Below are positions 19,378 through 28,987 of a stretch of 64,000 bases of DNA, one piece after another. Each line of letters opens with the position of its first letter. Positions within the stretch are counted from its first letter, which is position 1. Source of the DNA: Saprospiraceae bacterium (lineage in GTDB: Bacteria > Bacteroidota > Bacteroidia > Chitinophagales > Saprospiraceae). The translations under genes were made by a program, and so were the position numbers. The stretch is taken from the NCBI GenBank assembly GCA_016717145.1, contig JADKGD010000008.1, positions 124,001 through 188,000 of the forward strand, written 5' to 3'. The notes under the pieces were generated by a model that searched no databases, had not been told where the DNA came from, and saw only the letters and a list, made by a program, of their open reading frames with translations.

Positions 19378-19875
19378 CTAGAAATTCCATTTGCCTTGTG
19401 CACGCATTACTTTTTCAATAACCTCACGTACACAACCTTCGCCACCTTTTTTAGAAGAAATAAATGAAGCCCTTTGTAGATTCTCAGCACATGCATCAGC
19501 CGGGCAAGCAGAAACACCTACTTTATCATATAGAATTAAGTCTGGAATATCATCGCCCATAAAAAGGATTTCTTCTTTTTTCAGTTGTAAAGTGTCTTTA
19601 AAACTGGTGAAAGCGGCTTCTTTTTCTTGTAATCGATCATAAATGTAGGAAACTCCAAGAACTTCGAATCTTTTTCTAACCCCACTTGAAAAACCTTTGG
19701 TGATAACAGCAATATTATATCCGGCTTCTAAAGCCATCTTTACAGCTTGGCCATCTCTGGTATTCATGGTTCTCACCAGATCTCCGTTTTCCATTACAAT
19801 GACTTCACCATTTGTAAAAACACCATCAACATCAAAAACAAATGTGGTTATATTTAACCAAAAACTGTGTTCCAT
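19378..19875 (-). CDS. kdsC: KdsC-like HAD phosphatase (3-deoxy-D-manno-octulosonate 8-phosphate phosphatase)
   Basis: 165 residues, matching the compact C0-type HAD phosphatases such as KdsC. The catalytic loop is FDVDGVFTNGEV (Asp15 and Asp17), with MNTRDGQAVKMALEAGY, AVITKGFSSGVRKR as the Ser/Thr motif region, and MGDDIPDLILYDKVGVSACPADA as the acidic motif. The reaction would be removal of phosphate from Kdo-8-P for the LPS inner core. The family also holds related phosphatases acting on other sugar phosphates, so the substrate is inferred. It begins 9 bases after iscX and is followed by the prenyltransferase 3 bases on. Confidence 0.85.
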   Translation of the reverse strand: MEHSFWLNITTFVFDVDGVFTNGEVIVMENGDLVRTMNTRDGQAVKMALEAGYNIAVITKGFSSGVRKRFEVLGVSYIYDRLQEKEAAFTSFKDTLQLKKEEILFMGDDIPDLILYDKVGVSACPADACAENLQRASFISSKKGGEGCVREVIEKVMRAQGKWNF

Positions 19876-19884
19876 GCCTGCTGA

Positions 19885-20130
19885 TTATTGATTGTCTCTC
19901 CACTCGTAAACCCATTTTGCCTGTATTTGCTCTAAATGAGCTTCATTGCAATCTTCCCGTTTACCTTTGAAGTTAGGAATCTCAAGCACCCATTCAATTA
20001 ATTCGGTAAACCTGCTGCGGTATATTTTACCTTCATTAAAATCATCACCAAATTTTTCATACAATTTCATACCAATATCCTCATGGTCAGACCAGTTGAT
20101 TGGGAAATTGTCTATTTCTTCAAAAGCCAT
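19885..20130 (-). CDS. iscX: Fe-S cluster assembly protein IscX
   Basis: An 81-residue acidic protein with the IscX/YfhJ pattern: INWSDHEDIGMKLYEKFGDD, then YRSRFTELIEWVLEIPNF, and the Asn-Glu...WVYEWRDNQ end. In other bacteria IscX binds IscS and iron and tunes Fe-S cluster assembly. Here it lies 72 bases after an ISC-type ferredoxin gene, the same order as fdx-iscX in gammaproteobacterial isc operons, but no iscU, iscA, hscA or hscB is in the window. Confidence 0.88.
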   Translation of the reverse strand: MAFEEIDNFPINWSDHEDIGMKLYEKFGDDFNEGKIYRSRFTELIEWVLEIPNFKGKREDCNEAHLEQIQAKWVYEWRDNQ

Positions 20131-20202
20131 TTTACTATTTTAAATTAATTTACTTTAAGTTAATTTTGGCACTTTAAGCTGATTGCTATTGTTTACAATT
20201 CC

Positions 20203-20544
20203 TTAATGCTCATGCCCTATAATATTTTTTTGATCCGGGATCACGACTTCTATTTCAGCATCATCATCAAGTATGATACATTGGCAAGCCAGACGGGATT
20301 CAATCTTAGGGTTGATAGCCCGATCAATAAAATCCTCTTCTTTATCAGAAATCTCTTCTATAAAGTTTTCCCCTCTTTTTATATATATATGACATGTAGA
20401 ACAAGCACACACACCGCCACAATTGTGGTTTAAGTGTACATCGTAATCCTCGGTAACCTCTAGAATAGAATAGCCTTTGACTACATTCTCTGCGGTAACA
20501 TCAGGAATAGATGCATCCTCAAATTTAAATTTTATTATTGCCAT
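20203..20544 (-). CDS. fdx: ISC-type 2Fe-2S ferredoxin
   Basis: 113 residues. Cluster ligands are visible as Cys42, Cys48 and Cys51 in NHNCGGVCACSTCHIY plus Cys87 in LACQC, the adrenodoxin-like C-x5-C-x2-C...C spacing, with extra Cys at 46 and 89. The acidic segment SDKEEDFIDRA matches the partner-binding helix of ISC ferredoxins. It should supply electrons to Fe-S cluster assembly. The C-terminus ends in a short His-containing tail (IIGHEH). It is the first gene of a five-gene minus-strand run (fdx, iscX, kdsC, prenyltransferase, maf) and has a good promoter upstream. Confidence 0.9.
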   Translation of the reverse strand: MAIIKFKFEDASIPDVTAENVVKGYSILEVTEDYDVHLNHNCGGVCACSTCHIYIKRGENFIEEISDKEEDFIDRAINPKIESRLACQCIILDDDAEIEVVIPDQKNIIGHEH

Positions 20545-20580
20545 TATTAATTCCGTTATATCGGAGGTTTAAAATTTTCG

Positions 20581-20609
20581 CAAAAGTATTGCTTTATAGT
20601 CAATTCAAA
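20581..20609 (-). promoter_or_regulatory. Bacteroidota-type promoter for the fdx-iscX-kdsC operon
   Basis: On the minus strand TACTTTTG (20581-20588) fits TAnnTTTG, with TTTG (20606-20609) 17 bases upstream as the -33 element. The predicted transcript begins about 30 bases before the fdx ATG at 20544. Confidence 0.5.
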
Positions 20610-20802
20610 CAGTAATGTCATTTTTAAGTTTAAACATTTAGTCAATAGCTTAAAATTCATTTACAAAGTTTTGACTATTATCTGATATTCCCTTTGTTTT
20701 TGCAAAATTGAAATTTCATAATTTTTATTCCTTTCTAAACATTAAATTATATTTTATAAAAAACAATACTCGAATTTTGTAATGGTTTTGTACTAATTCA
20801 AG

Positions 20803-20810
20803 TAGTTTTG
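20803..20810 (+). promoter_or_regulatory. Possible -7 promoter element for cyanophycinase gene
   Basis: TAGTTTTG matches TAnnTTTG and lies 19 bases before the cphB ATG at 20830. TTTG at 20776-20779 could be the -33 element at a slightly long spacing of 23 bases. Confidence 0.4.
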
Positions 20811-20829
20811 TGGCTATAAATTCTCTTGA

Positions 20830-21702
20830 ATGAATGTAAAAGGAACTCTTATACCGATCGGTGGGCACGAAGATAAAGGTATTGTAAAAAGCGAAACCTA
20901 CACTTTAGAATATATAAAAGAAGGTATACTTGCTCGCGTGGTTAAAGAAAGTGGGGGAAAAAAAGCCAAAATTGTTTTAATACCCACAGCTTCAAGCATT
21001 CCAGATGAAGTTATTGAAAATTATATCAAAGCGTTTAAGAAATTAGGATGTGTCGATATAAATATTCTGGATATCAGAAAACGTGAACAATCTGAAGAAA
21101 TACAAAATATCGAGCTCATCAAAAAAGCGGACTGTGTAATGTTTTCAGGAGGCGATCAGTCAAAAATAACGACTAAAATCGGTGGAACCACAATTCACAA
21201 GATATTAATGGACCGTTTTAAAAACGACAACATTGTCATTGCGGGCACAAGTGCAGGCGCTATGTGTATGTCTGAAGAGATGATAACCGGGGGAAGTAGC
21301 TCTGTGTCTTTGTTCAAGGGAGCAGTTGGAATGGGCAAAGGATTGGGCTTTATTCCTAACCTTATTATAGATTCTCATTTTATTCAGAGAGGGCGTTTCG
21401 GGCGACTTGCTGAAGCAGTCGCAAAATTTCCTAAACTAATCGGTGTAGGGCTTTCCGAAGATACTGGTCTGGTAATTAAAAATTGCAACGAATTTGAAGT
21501 TATCGGGTCAGGAATGATCATTCTTTTTGACCCAAATAAGCTCACACATAATAATATTCAGATTCTTGAACAAGGGACGCCTATGACACTTACCAATCTA
21601 ACCACTCACGTCCTTGCAAATGGAGATAGATTTAATATTGAAAAAAGAGCTGTTAAAGTGCTGCCTATTGATGCAGCCTTTGACAAACTTTATTCTTTAT
21701 AG
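20830..21702 (+). CDS. cphB: Cyanophycinase
   Basis: 290 residues, S51 peptidase family. The nucleophile Ser141 sits in GTSAGAMCMSE, preceded by CVMFSGGDQSKIT and followed by GLGFIPNLIIDSHFIQRGR, with the conserved IDSHF-x-x-R-x-R-x-R/G-RL pattern and GVGLSEDTGLVI. The enzyme cleaves the nitrogen-storage polymer cyanophycin to beta-Asp-Arg dipeptides. No signal peptide is present, so it acts in the cytoplasm. Its 3' end overlaps the convergent isoaspartyl peptidase gene by 13 bases. With iaaA and cphA nearby it completes a make-and-break pathway. Confidence 0.92.
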   Translation: MNVKGTLIPIGGHEDKGIVKSETYTLEYIKEGILARVVKESGGKKAKIVLIPTASSIPDEVIENYIKAFKKLGCVDINILDIRKREQSEEIQNIELIKKADCVMFSGGDQSKITTKIGGTTIHKILMDRFKNDNIVIAGTSAGAMCMSEEMITGGSSSVSLFKGAVGMGKGLGFIPNLIIDSHFIQRGRFGRLAEAVAKFPKLIGVGLSEDTGLVIKNCNEFEVIGSGMIILFDPNKLTHNNIQILEQGTPMTLTNLTTHVLANGDRFNIEKRAVKVLPIDAAFDKLYSL

Positions 21703-22631
21703 ATCGATATTCCCGATTCTCCTGATGACTTACGGTATGCACGATACATTCCATCTGTATTAAATGGCAATGCTATATTTCCATGTGTATCTACTGCTAT
21801 CAATCCTCCATCGCCACCTAATTTTAGGATGCGCTTGTTTATCACTTCGTTGGCCGCTGCAGCCAGACTCAGTCCTTTGTATTCCATCAGGCAAGAAACA
21901 TCATAAGCCACAACCCCGCGAATAAAATATTCTCCGCTTCCTGTACAACTAACGGCACAAGTAAGGTTATTGGCATAGGTTCCGGCACCGATGATAGGGC
22001 TATCGCCTATTCGGCCCCATTTTTTATTGGTCATTCCACCAGTTGAGGTAGCGGCAGCAAGATTGCCACTTTTATCACAAGCCACTGCACCGACAGTACC
22101 ATATTTCGATTCTTTTTTAGTACTGTGATCTAACTGAAAATGAGTACTTCCTTTTATTGCTTGCCATTGCTCGAATCTCCATTCGTCAAAAAAGTATTCT
22201 TGATTTTCTATTTGATATCCAATACTTTTTGCAAATGCCATTGCCCCTTCACCTGCAAGTATGACATGTTCCGTTTTTTCCATTATATCACGGGCTAAGG
22301 AAACCGGGTTTTTAATACCTGTGATCAGGGATACCGCGCCTGCATTCATCGATTTACCTTCCATAATAGACGCATCCATCTCATGACCACCTTCTGCTGT
22401 AAACACGGACCCGCGTCCTGCATTAAACAACGGACAATCTTCAAGTGATTTCACTGATGCTTCAACTGCATCCAGTGCCTGTCCACCGCCCTCCAAAATT
22501 TTATAACCAAGCTCCAGTGCAATTTTTAAAGCTTGTATATAAGATTTTTCTTTCTCAGGAGTCATTTGATTTGGCAACAATGTACCTGCGCCTCCATGTA
22601 TTACCATTGAATATGTCTGCATCTTATTCAT
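21690..22631 (-). CDS. iaaA: Isoaspartyl peptidase / L-asparaginase (Ntn hydrolase)
   Basis: 313 residues. It starts MVIHGGAGTL after a short leader, has the LFNAGRGSVFTAEGGHEMDA segment, and the autocleavage site KYGTVGAVACD with nucleophile Thr179, followed by AAATSTGGMTNKKWGRIGD and GAGTYANN. The precursor self-cleaves to alpha and beta chains. The family hydrolyses beta-aspartyl dipeptides, so it should finish cyanophycin breakdown by splitting the beta-Asp-Arg released by CphB. Sequence features do not separate plant-type asparaginase from isoaspartyl peptidase; context favours the latter. An alternative start at residue 4 (Met) exists. Confidence 0.9.
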   Translation of the reverse strand: MNKMQTYSMVIHGGAGTLLPNQMTPEKEKSYIQALKIALELGYKILEGGGQALDAVEASVKSLEDCPLFNAGRGSVFTAEGGHEMDASIMEGKSMNAGAVSLITGIKNPVSLARDIMEKTEHVILAGEGAMAFAKSIGYQIENQEYFFDEWRFEQWQAIKGSTHFQLDHSTKKESKYGTVGAVACDKSGNLAAATSTGGMTNKKWGRIGDSPIIGAGTYANNLTCAVSCTGSGEYFIRGVVAYDVSCLMEYKGLSLAAAANEVINKRILKLGGDGGLIAVDTHGNIALPFNTDGMYRAYRKSSGESGISIYKE

Positions 22632-23064
22632 TAAAGTCTACTTGTGTGATAGTTCTAAAATTTTACCTTTGTCGATTGAAATTTCTAACTTTCGATGGTA
22701 AAAAGTTTATCATTCCGCTTGGACTTTGTCTGAATTATATGTAAAATTTCGAAATGTAACTTTCGGCGAAATGGTAAGAAACAATTAAATCAGAATTTTG
22801 GTAAATTTTAACGATGGCGTGACACATCATTATTTTAAATATATGACTTGACTTTTATGACCATTTAAAATTTCATATTTTGGAAGCCGAGTCATTTATT
22901 ATGGAATATACTTCGTTCAGGTATAAGATTGAAAAATAAAAGCGCTGATATTTTACACAATTACATTTTAAAATTATTATTTTTATGTTTACTTTCTTTT
23001 GAATTACTAATGTGCTACACAAAACAATATATTTGTATTTTAATAAATTTTAAACATTCATTTG
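22632..23064 (+). other. 433-base intergenic region with a promoter and long leader
   Basis: The two divergent genes are iaaA (minus) and a giant secreted protein (plus). The region is very AT-rich and contains a near-perfect plus-strand promoter at 22642-22671, which would leave a leader of about 390 bases before the ATG at 23065. Two copies of TAACTTTCG followed by ATGGTAA occur at 22686 and 22757. No tRNA or clear riboswitch was recognised, and a 63-codon frame at 22929-23120 has no support as a gene. Confidence 0.5.
22642..22671 (+). promoter_or_regulatory. Consensus Bacteroidota promoter (TTG-N19-TAnnTTTG)
   Basis: TTG at 22642-22644 and TACCTTTG at 22664-22671 are separated by 19 bases, the optimum for the Bacteroidota housekeeping sigma factor. 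It points toward the giant secreted protein gene. Confidence 0.5.
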
Positions 23065-26000
23065 ATGAGAATCTTAACTTTCGTTCAATGTTTTATATAT
23101 TTTTCCCTCCTTTTTTGTAATACTTTAGTATCACAATCATTAAACTACAATGACGTATGCAGTAAAGCAATTTTATTGTCAGACGACCAAATTGTTTCTG
23201 ATACTTTTGGATTTGTTTCATTACGCAATTATAAAAGTTGTAACGGTGCTTTGCCAGAGATGGCACAAGGATTATGGTACAAGATAGAAGGTAAAGGACA
23301 GATTGTTGACCTACAATTTAATGAAGCATTTACAAATGGCTTGATCTTAAAGGTTTTTGAAGGACAATGTGATTTACTGAGCTGTCCTCTTGATAATTAT
23401 CATTCCTTTGTCGCCCAAAATGATTCAAGCTATTATATAACTATTCAAAAGAAAAATGGCTTTAACCTGAATGAGTATAACTTCTCACTAACTTACACTA
23501 CAGAAAGCCCCCAATCTTATAGTACCTGTGATACGGCACCAACTTTGAGTTGTGACTCCATTATCACTTTTGATTTTGCAAAATATGCATTGTCACTTCA
23601 AAATACTTCTTGCTTTCAAACAGGTTTAATCGCTTTTTTCAAATTGAAAGGATTGGGAAATAATGTCAGTCTTAATTTTGATTCAGAAGATTTACAAGGT
23701 TATAGCCTGGCATTTTATGACGACGAAAGTTGTATAGATAATATATGTCTCAAGAGCCGTCCTTTGCAAGCTGTGATGAATTTTTCAACTTCAACGGATA
23801 ACAGTTACTTATTAGCCTTAATAAAATCAAATAATCAAGTAACTGATCAGCTTATTGGCATGCATATAACTTGTACGGAAGTGTCTGATAATTCAGTTTG
23901 CAACAGGGCTACATCTATGACGTGCGATACAACTTACAATGATGTATTTGATGCCGAAAAACTTCCCGAATTGGGTAATTCGTCAGTTCCATCTTCATGG
24001 TTCAAAATTTCAGGAGACAATCTGCAACATAAAATTATCATTCAAGCACCTGTTTTTTCATTAGGTTTTAATATGTATTCTTCTCCTAAATATGATGATA
24101 ATTGTGATACTTTATGGCTGTTAACGAGTTATACGCCATTTTTCGAGTCAAGTGAGTTGATTATAAATACAGATTCAACGTTAAATTATTATATCGAAAT
24201 GCAACATTTGTACAATAGTGATGCCACCATACAAATGGTTTGCCCTGGCCCGTCATTACTTAATGATTTGTGTTTGGGAGCTGACACTTTGTATTGTGGA
24301 AATCAAATAGATATTTACACCCCATTACTCAGCCCTCAATCATTGCCATGTGAGCCTGATGCCGGTGGTCAATGGTTTATCATAGTAGGCAATGATTCTA
24401 CATATCATCTATCGGCAACTGATCTGAAAGGTATCGTTTATGTATCGGTTTTCAGTGGAGATTGTGATACTTTGTCCTGCATATATAGTGAAAATAGCCA
24501 GTCAAGAGATTTATCTGACATCTATATTCATGCTAAAAAGAATAAAATATACTACCTGAGATTCGCCGTTGATGCAAACAGATTTATAACAAATAAGTAT
24601 AACGTTGAATGCATCGACCAATCAGACCTTTACCCGCTTTGCAACTTCGCTCAGAACATTGTTTGTGGTGACCTGATAAATCACAATATCCATCCATTAA
24701 GCCTTGAACTGTCTGATGATATTTGTGGAGATGTTACAGGAGCTTGGTATCGTTTGCTCGGAAATGGTGAGACATTAATTTTTCCTAGTTCAGGTAGTAG
24801 GGGCAATCTGCATTTATATAAAGGAACGTGCAATGACCTTAAGTGTATTTATTTTAAAGAGGATAATGCAAGTGATTTTTATTTTAAATCGTCTATTGGA
24901 GAGTCTTATTATTTACAATACGAAATTTCAAACTATTATGATATCTTCCCATTGGAGGCGCTTAAATGTACATTGACAAACATCAATGATGAATGTAAAA
25001 TGTCTGATACTTTGGATTGTATGACCGATACCTTTTTACCAAACTTTGAAAATGCAGCTTTTGACCAAAATATTGAAAATGTTTGTTATCCAAAAGTAAA
25101 TGGAGTATGGTATTTTATAGAAGGGAATAATAAGGTATTCAATTTTAATCAAATATCTGCAGAAGGACAAATGAATATGCAGGTATATTATGGAATTGAT
25201 TGTGCATCTATTGAATGTATCAACGGACCTGAAGCCAATCAACTTAGTTTTTTTGCTGAGACTGGCCAAAATTATTATGTTAATCTTACTAGAGATGTAG
25301 TTGATAGTATGGATCATTCTGTCAAGTTGAGTTGTCGTGATAAAGCGGTAAATTCTTTGTGTATTGACGCGGAGCTTATTGAATGTAATGCAGGTTTTAA
25401 TACCGATTTTTCCACTGCCCCTACGGTTATTGTTCAAGGAAAAAGCTTAAGAGAATTATGGTATAAAATGAATGGAAATGGAATGGTTTGGACAATAGGC
25501 AAATCAGATGTCAAGGACTTATATTATGGATATCAGTTATTTTCAGAAAACTGTGACTCTCCTTTTCCTGCCGATATTAATGCTAATCTTACACCTCAAT
25601 TAAACAGAAAACCGCTGACATTTTATGCTGAACCAGGCAAAGAATATTTTATAAGATATCTTTCTCCTTCATTTGAATCTTATATATTTGAGTCATCATG
25701 CAAAGCGTTAAGTTTAGGCGATTTGTGTATTAATGCAGTACCTACAGTTTGTGACAGTCAATATATATATAAGGGTTCAGAATTTTCCAACGATATGACA
25801 GAAGAAGGTTTTGTTGCTTACAATGGTGCTTATTATTCTTTTATCGGTGACAATAATTTTATAGAAATTAACTTTACAAATAGACTTGCTTCATTGATTA
25901 TATATGAAAGTGAAATTAATTGTAATGATTTAACCACCATTTTCAAGACTGAATCCAATCAAATAAACTATACAAATTTTTTCGCAAAATCAGGAAAAAC

Positions 26001-28944
26001 ATATTATCTGTTATTATATAAGCAAGAATCAACAGCAAATGAAGATTCATTAATGTTTCAAATATCTTGTACAAACGGGAACATAAATGCCGGAAATTGT
26101 TCGGAAGCCAAACTACTTGAGTGCGATACAACATTTACAACGACCAATGTTAAAGGTAACTCATCTGCATTTGGTGGTTGTACTAAGGAGCAAAAAGGTG
26201 ACTGGTTTCAATTGATAGGTGATGGAAATGTTTATACCATTTCAATGGGGGAAAATAAACTGCAAAGCAAAGCCATTCAAGCTTATCTCGGAACAGGCAA
26301 TTGTGATACCATATTATGTTTAAATGGATATAATATTGATAATAATGGAACAGTATTTAGTTTTGACACTGAAAAAGGACTTCACTATTTTTTGCAATTT
26401 GCAAGTACTGATAATGAATTTTTTTATTATAACTTTGAAGTAGACTGTATCAGTATTACAGACAATTTCAGTTGTGCAAATGCTATTTCCCTGGCATGTC
26501 AGGATATTGTTTCAGGCGTAATTCTAAATAAACCTGATGTTCAGTTTAATGCTTGTCTTGATATCAACCCAGGGTTGTATTATAAAATTTTTGGTACCGG
26601 AGAATATCTTAGGCTGAACTTTGAACAGATGTCTGTCAAAGAATTACATGTTGAAGTTATAACTGGTGATTGTGTGAATGGCACATGTTTGTATAATACT
26701 AATATTTATAAAGACTCTATTCAAACCATACTTTTTGAAACGGTATTAAATCAATCATTTTATGTAAAAATTACAGCTGAGGAAGAGAATGCTGCTTTCA
26801 ATTTTCAAACTTCCTGTGAGTCAATACCCGGAAATACTGCATGTGAAAAAGCAACATTGTTGGAGTGTGGTCAGGAGTTTGATATTAGCATCCAAACCCC
26901 TTTGGGAACTGAAAGCACTTCTCCTTGTTTTAATGATGCCGTCGGCTTCGTAAGCTTTTGGTATTTATTGCCCAAAAATGATTCATTGTTTGAATTGCAA
27001 CTTTTGGATCAAACTTCAAATGAATTTTATATAGAAATATTAAGAGGTAATTGTGATAATTTTATTTGTGAGACTTCATTCACTCATTTGGAACAAAAAA
27101 TTGCTTTTAAAACATCAATGGTTGAAGATTATTTTATGATCATTCATGGGAAAAATGAAACTATTAATAAAATAAAATTCAGGTTATCATGTATTTTACC
27201 TGTGCCAAATGACTTTTGTAATACTGCCCTTGAATTTAATTGCGGAGACACTATAAGCGGGACGACATATTTGACCTCCAATACACCCCAGGAAATAATC
27301 GGGTGCAATAATTTTATCAGCGGTAATGATATTTGGTACAAATTTTCAGGTAATGGCAATAAAACCAATATTACTTTTGGTCCGGTAATTTATAGCGTTA
27401 GTGTCCTGATTTTCGAAAACAATGGTTGTGATACTTTCAACTGTATCAATGAATGGGCTTTTTATTCTGGTGCCTCATCAAATCCTATCTCATTCATATC
27501 TGATCTGAACAAAGAGTATTTAATGGTAATACAATCTTATTCCGATTATCCTGGCAATATTTCTTTCACCGTTGAATGTGAAGAAGCAGTTGCGAATGAT
27601 TTATGTAGCGGAGCATACCTACTGGAGGCTGAAAATGATGTTTCAACTTTTAACAGCACCGGTGAAAACTACTTGGGCAATCAGAATTGTAATGTGCAAA
27701 CAAATAGTGGAATTTGGTATACTTTTGAAGGAAATGACTCTATTGCTACAATTAGTACAACGGCATTTGGGTTTGAAGATGTGCATTATTTGCTTTTTGA
27801 AGGAAGCTGTGACACTTTAAAATGTTTGGAAAATGGAAGATTGTATGATGCCGATTCATTAAAATTCAAAGCATTTTCAGGTGTAAACTATTTTATCCTT
27901 TTTTACTCCGGGGTTCCGGATAGCGAGTTTAAAATTTTGTTATCATTTTCTGAAGCTCCTATGAATGATGAATGTTTAGGAAGGTTACCAGTTTTTTGTG
28001 GTGATTCTATCCAATTTCGTCCCTCAATTTATTACGAAGACAGGGTAAATTATTGTACGTCAGCTGAGAACTCTGCATGGTATAGTTTTATCGGAGATGA
28101 AAATATTGTAAACTTTTCTTCTGATTACCCAACGATAGGATTCAATATGGAAATATTTGAAAAATGCGATACAATGTGCAGTCTCATACAAAATTTTGTT
28201 TATTCGTACAAAAACTCCTTTAGCTTACTAGCTAAAAAAGATAAAGAATATGTATTTAGATTAGTGGCTTCATATCCTGACGATATAGTGTTACCCCTGA
28301 ATGTCACATGTGACACTATCGTATATGACAATTATACCAAAGAAAAAGCACTGGAATTGGATTGTCAAATATATGATATCGACCTTAAGCTTTTACCTCA
28401 ATATGCCACCGAAGGCTGTTTTGATTATGCTAAAAAGCAGCTCTGGTATAAGTTTACCGGAAATGGTGAGATTTTCCGGATTTTCAGATCATTTAGCGGT
28501 GTTAATACAATCGTAACATATGATGACTGTAAAATCATTAATGAAATAAATGATTTTGGTGGTCAATTTGTAACAGAGCTAGGAAAAGAATATTATCTGG
28601 TTATACTTTTAAGTGATTCCGAACCATTAATATCTTTTTCATTTGAAATTCAGTTCGATTGTATAAGCAACTCTTTAGAATTAATGGATAAGCTGGATAA
28701 AATGGTGATAATACCAAATCCATTTAAAACCAATACTTTATTACAGCTTATTAGTTCTGAAAACACTAAAGCCCAACTAAGGATTTTGTCATCGGATGGA
28801 ATTTTGGTAAAAAGCCATAATGTAATTTTGACAGAAGGTATGAATACCATTGAGATAAATGACATTTACAATAATGGCGTTTATTTTGTGCATGTAATTA
28901 CATCCAATCATACATTCGAAGGTAAAATGATAAAAATTGATTAA
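23065..28944 (+). CDS. Giant 15-module secreted protein with T9SS type A C-terminal signal
   Basis: The ATG at 23065 is preferred over a TTG three bases earlier, since it gives MRILTFVQCFIYFSLLFC, a good signal peptide. The protein has about 1959 residues. From residue ~30 to ~1870 it is built of about 15 divergent modules of ~120 residues. Each begins N-D-x-C-x-x-A-x-x-L-x-C-x, continues with a W-Y/F-K/S-F/I-x-G-N/D-G-x strand, then G-x-C-D-x-L-x-C, and ends with a YYL/YFI strand and a Cys. This beta-rich pattern resembles secreted pre-peptidase-like domains. The last 80 residues (VIIPNPFKTNT, LRILSSDGILV, NNGVYFVHVI) are a type A T9SS sorting domain. No active site is seen; adhesion or matrix function is inferred. 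The 3' end faces cphA. Confidence 0.88.
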   Translation: MRILTFVQCFIYFSLLFCNTLVSQSLNYNDVCSKAILLSDDQIVSDTFGFVSLRNYKSCNGALPEMAQGLWYKIEGKGQIVDLQFNEAFTNGLILKVFEGQCDLLSCPLDNYHSFVAQNDSSYYITIQKKNGFNLNEYNFSLTYTTESPQSYSTCDTAPTLSCDSIITFDFAKYALSLQNTSCFQTGLIAFFKLKGLGNNVSLNFDSEDLQGYSLAFYDDESCIDNICLKSRPLQAVMNFSTSTDNSYLLALIKSNNQVTDQLIGMHITCTEVSDNSVCNRATSMTCDTTYNDVFDAEKLPELGNSSVPSSWFKISGDNLQHKIIIQAPVFSLGFNMYSSPKYDDNCDTLWLLTSYTPFFESSELIINTDSTLNYYIEMQHLYNSDATIQMVCPGPSLLNDLCLGADTLYCGNQIDIYTPLLSPQSLPCEPDAGGQWFIIVGNDSTYHLSATDLKGIVYVSVFSGDCDTLSCIYSENSQSRDLSDIYIHAKKNKIYYLRFAVDANRFITNKYNVECIDQSDLYPLCNFAQNIVCGDLINHNIHPLSLELSDDICGDVTGAWYRLLGNGETLIFPSSGSRGNLHLYKGTCNDLKCIYFKEDNASDFYFKSSIGESYYLQYEISNYYDIFPLEALKCTLTNINDECKMSDTLDCMTDTFLPNFENAAFDQNIENVCYPKVNGVWYFIEGNNKVFNFNQISAEGQMNMQVYYGIDCASIECINGPEANQLSFFAETGQNYYVNLTRDVVDSMDHSVKLSCRDKAVNSLCIDAELIECNAGFNTDFSTAPTVIVQGKSLRELWYKMNGNGMVWTIGKSDVKDLYYGYQLFSENCDSPFPADINANLTPQLNRKPLTFYAEPGKEYFIRYLSPSFESYIFESSCKALSLGDLCINAVPTVCDSQYIYKGSEFSNDMTEEGFVAYNGAYYSFIGDNNFIEINFTNRLASLIIYESEINCNDLTTIFKTESNQINYTNFFAKSGKTYYLLLYKQESTANEDSLMFQISCTNGNINAGNCSEAKLLECDTTFTTTNVKGNSSAFGGCTKEQKGDWFQLIGDGNVYTISMGENKLQSKAIQAYLGTGNCDTILCLNGYNIDNNGTVFSFDTEKGLHYFLQFASTDNEFFYYNFEVDCISITDNFSCANAISLACQDIVSGVILNKPDVQFNACLDINPGLYYKIFGTGEYLRLNFEQMSVKELHVEVITGDCVNGTCLYNTNIYKDSIQTILFETVLNQSFYVKITAEEENAAFNFQTSCESIPGNTACEKATLLECGQEFDISIQTPLGTESTSPCFNDAVGFVSFWYLLPKNDSLFELQLLDQTSNEFYIEILRGNCDNFICETSFTHLEQKIAFKTSMVEDYFMIIHGKNETINKIKFRLSCILPVPNDFCNTALEFNCGDTISGTTYLTSNTPQEIIGCNNFISGNDIWYKFSGNGNKTNITFGPVIYSVSVLIFENNGCDTFNCINEWAFYSGASSNPISFISDLNKEYLMVIQSYSDYPGNISFTVECEEAVANDLCSGAYLLEAENDVSTFNSTGENYLGNQNCNVQTNSGIWYTFEGNDSIATISTTAFGFEDVHYLLFEGSCDTLKCLENGRLYDADSLKFKAFSGVNYFILFYSGVPDSEFKILLSFSEAPMNDECLGRLPVFCGDSIQFRPSIYYEDRVNYCTSAENSAWYSFIGDENIVNFSSDYPTIGFNMEIFEKCDTMCSLIQNFVYSYKNSFSLLAKKDKEYVFRLVASYPDDIVLPLNVTCDTIVYDNYTKEKALELDCQIYDIDLKLLPQYATEGCFDYAKKQLWYKFTGNGEIFRIFRSFSGVNTIVTYDDCKIINEINDFGGQFVTELGKEYYLVILLSDSEPLISFSFEIQFDCISNSLELMDKLDKMVIIPNPFKTNTLLQLISSENTKAQLRILSSDGILVKSHNVILTEGMNTIEINDIYNNGVYFVHVITSNHTFEGKMIKID

Positions 28945-28968
28945 GCCACCAAATCAATAATGGCTTAA
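28941..28968. terminator. Bidirectional hairpin between giant gene and cphA
   Basis: TTAAGCCA (28941-28948) and TGGCTTAA (28961-28968) form a perfect 8-bp stem with a 12-base loop, spanning the stop codon of the plus-strand gene and lying 20 bases from the cphA stop. The lack of a long T-tract makes this a weak terminator call. Confidence 0.35.
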
Positions 28969-28987
28969 CCAACTTTATTTCAGAATA

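Noticed and set aside
22929..23120. Possible 63-codon gene before the giant secreted protein
   Set aside because: It overlaps the true start and is simply hydrophobic because of AT-rich DNA; no ribosome binding site was visible.
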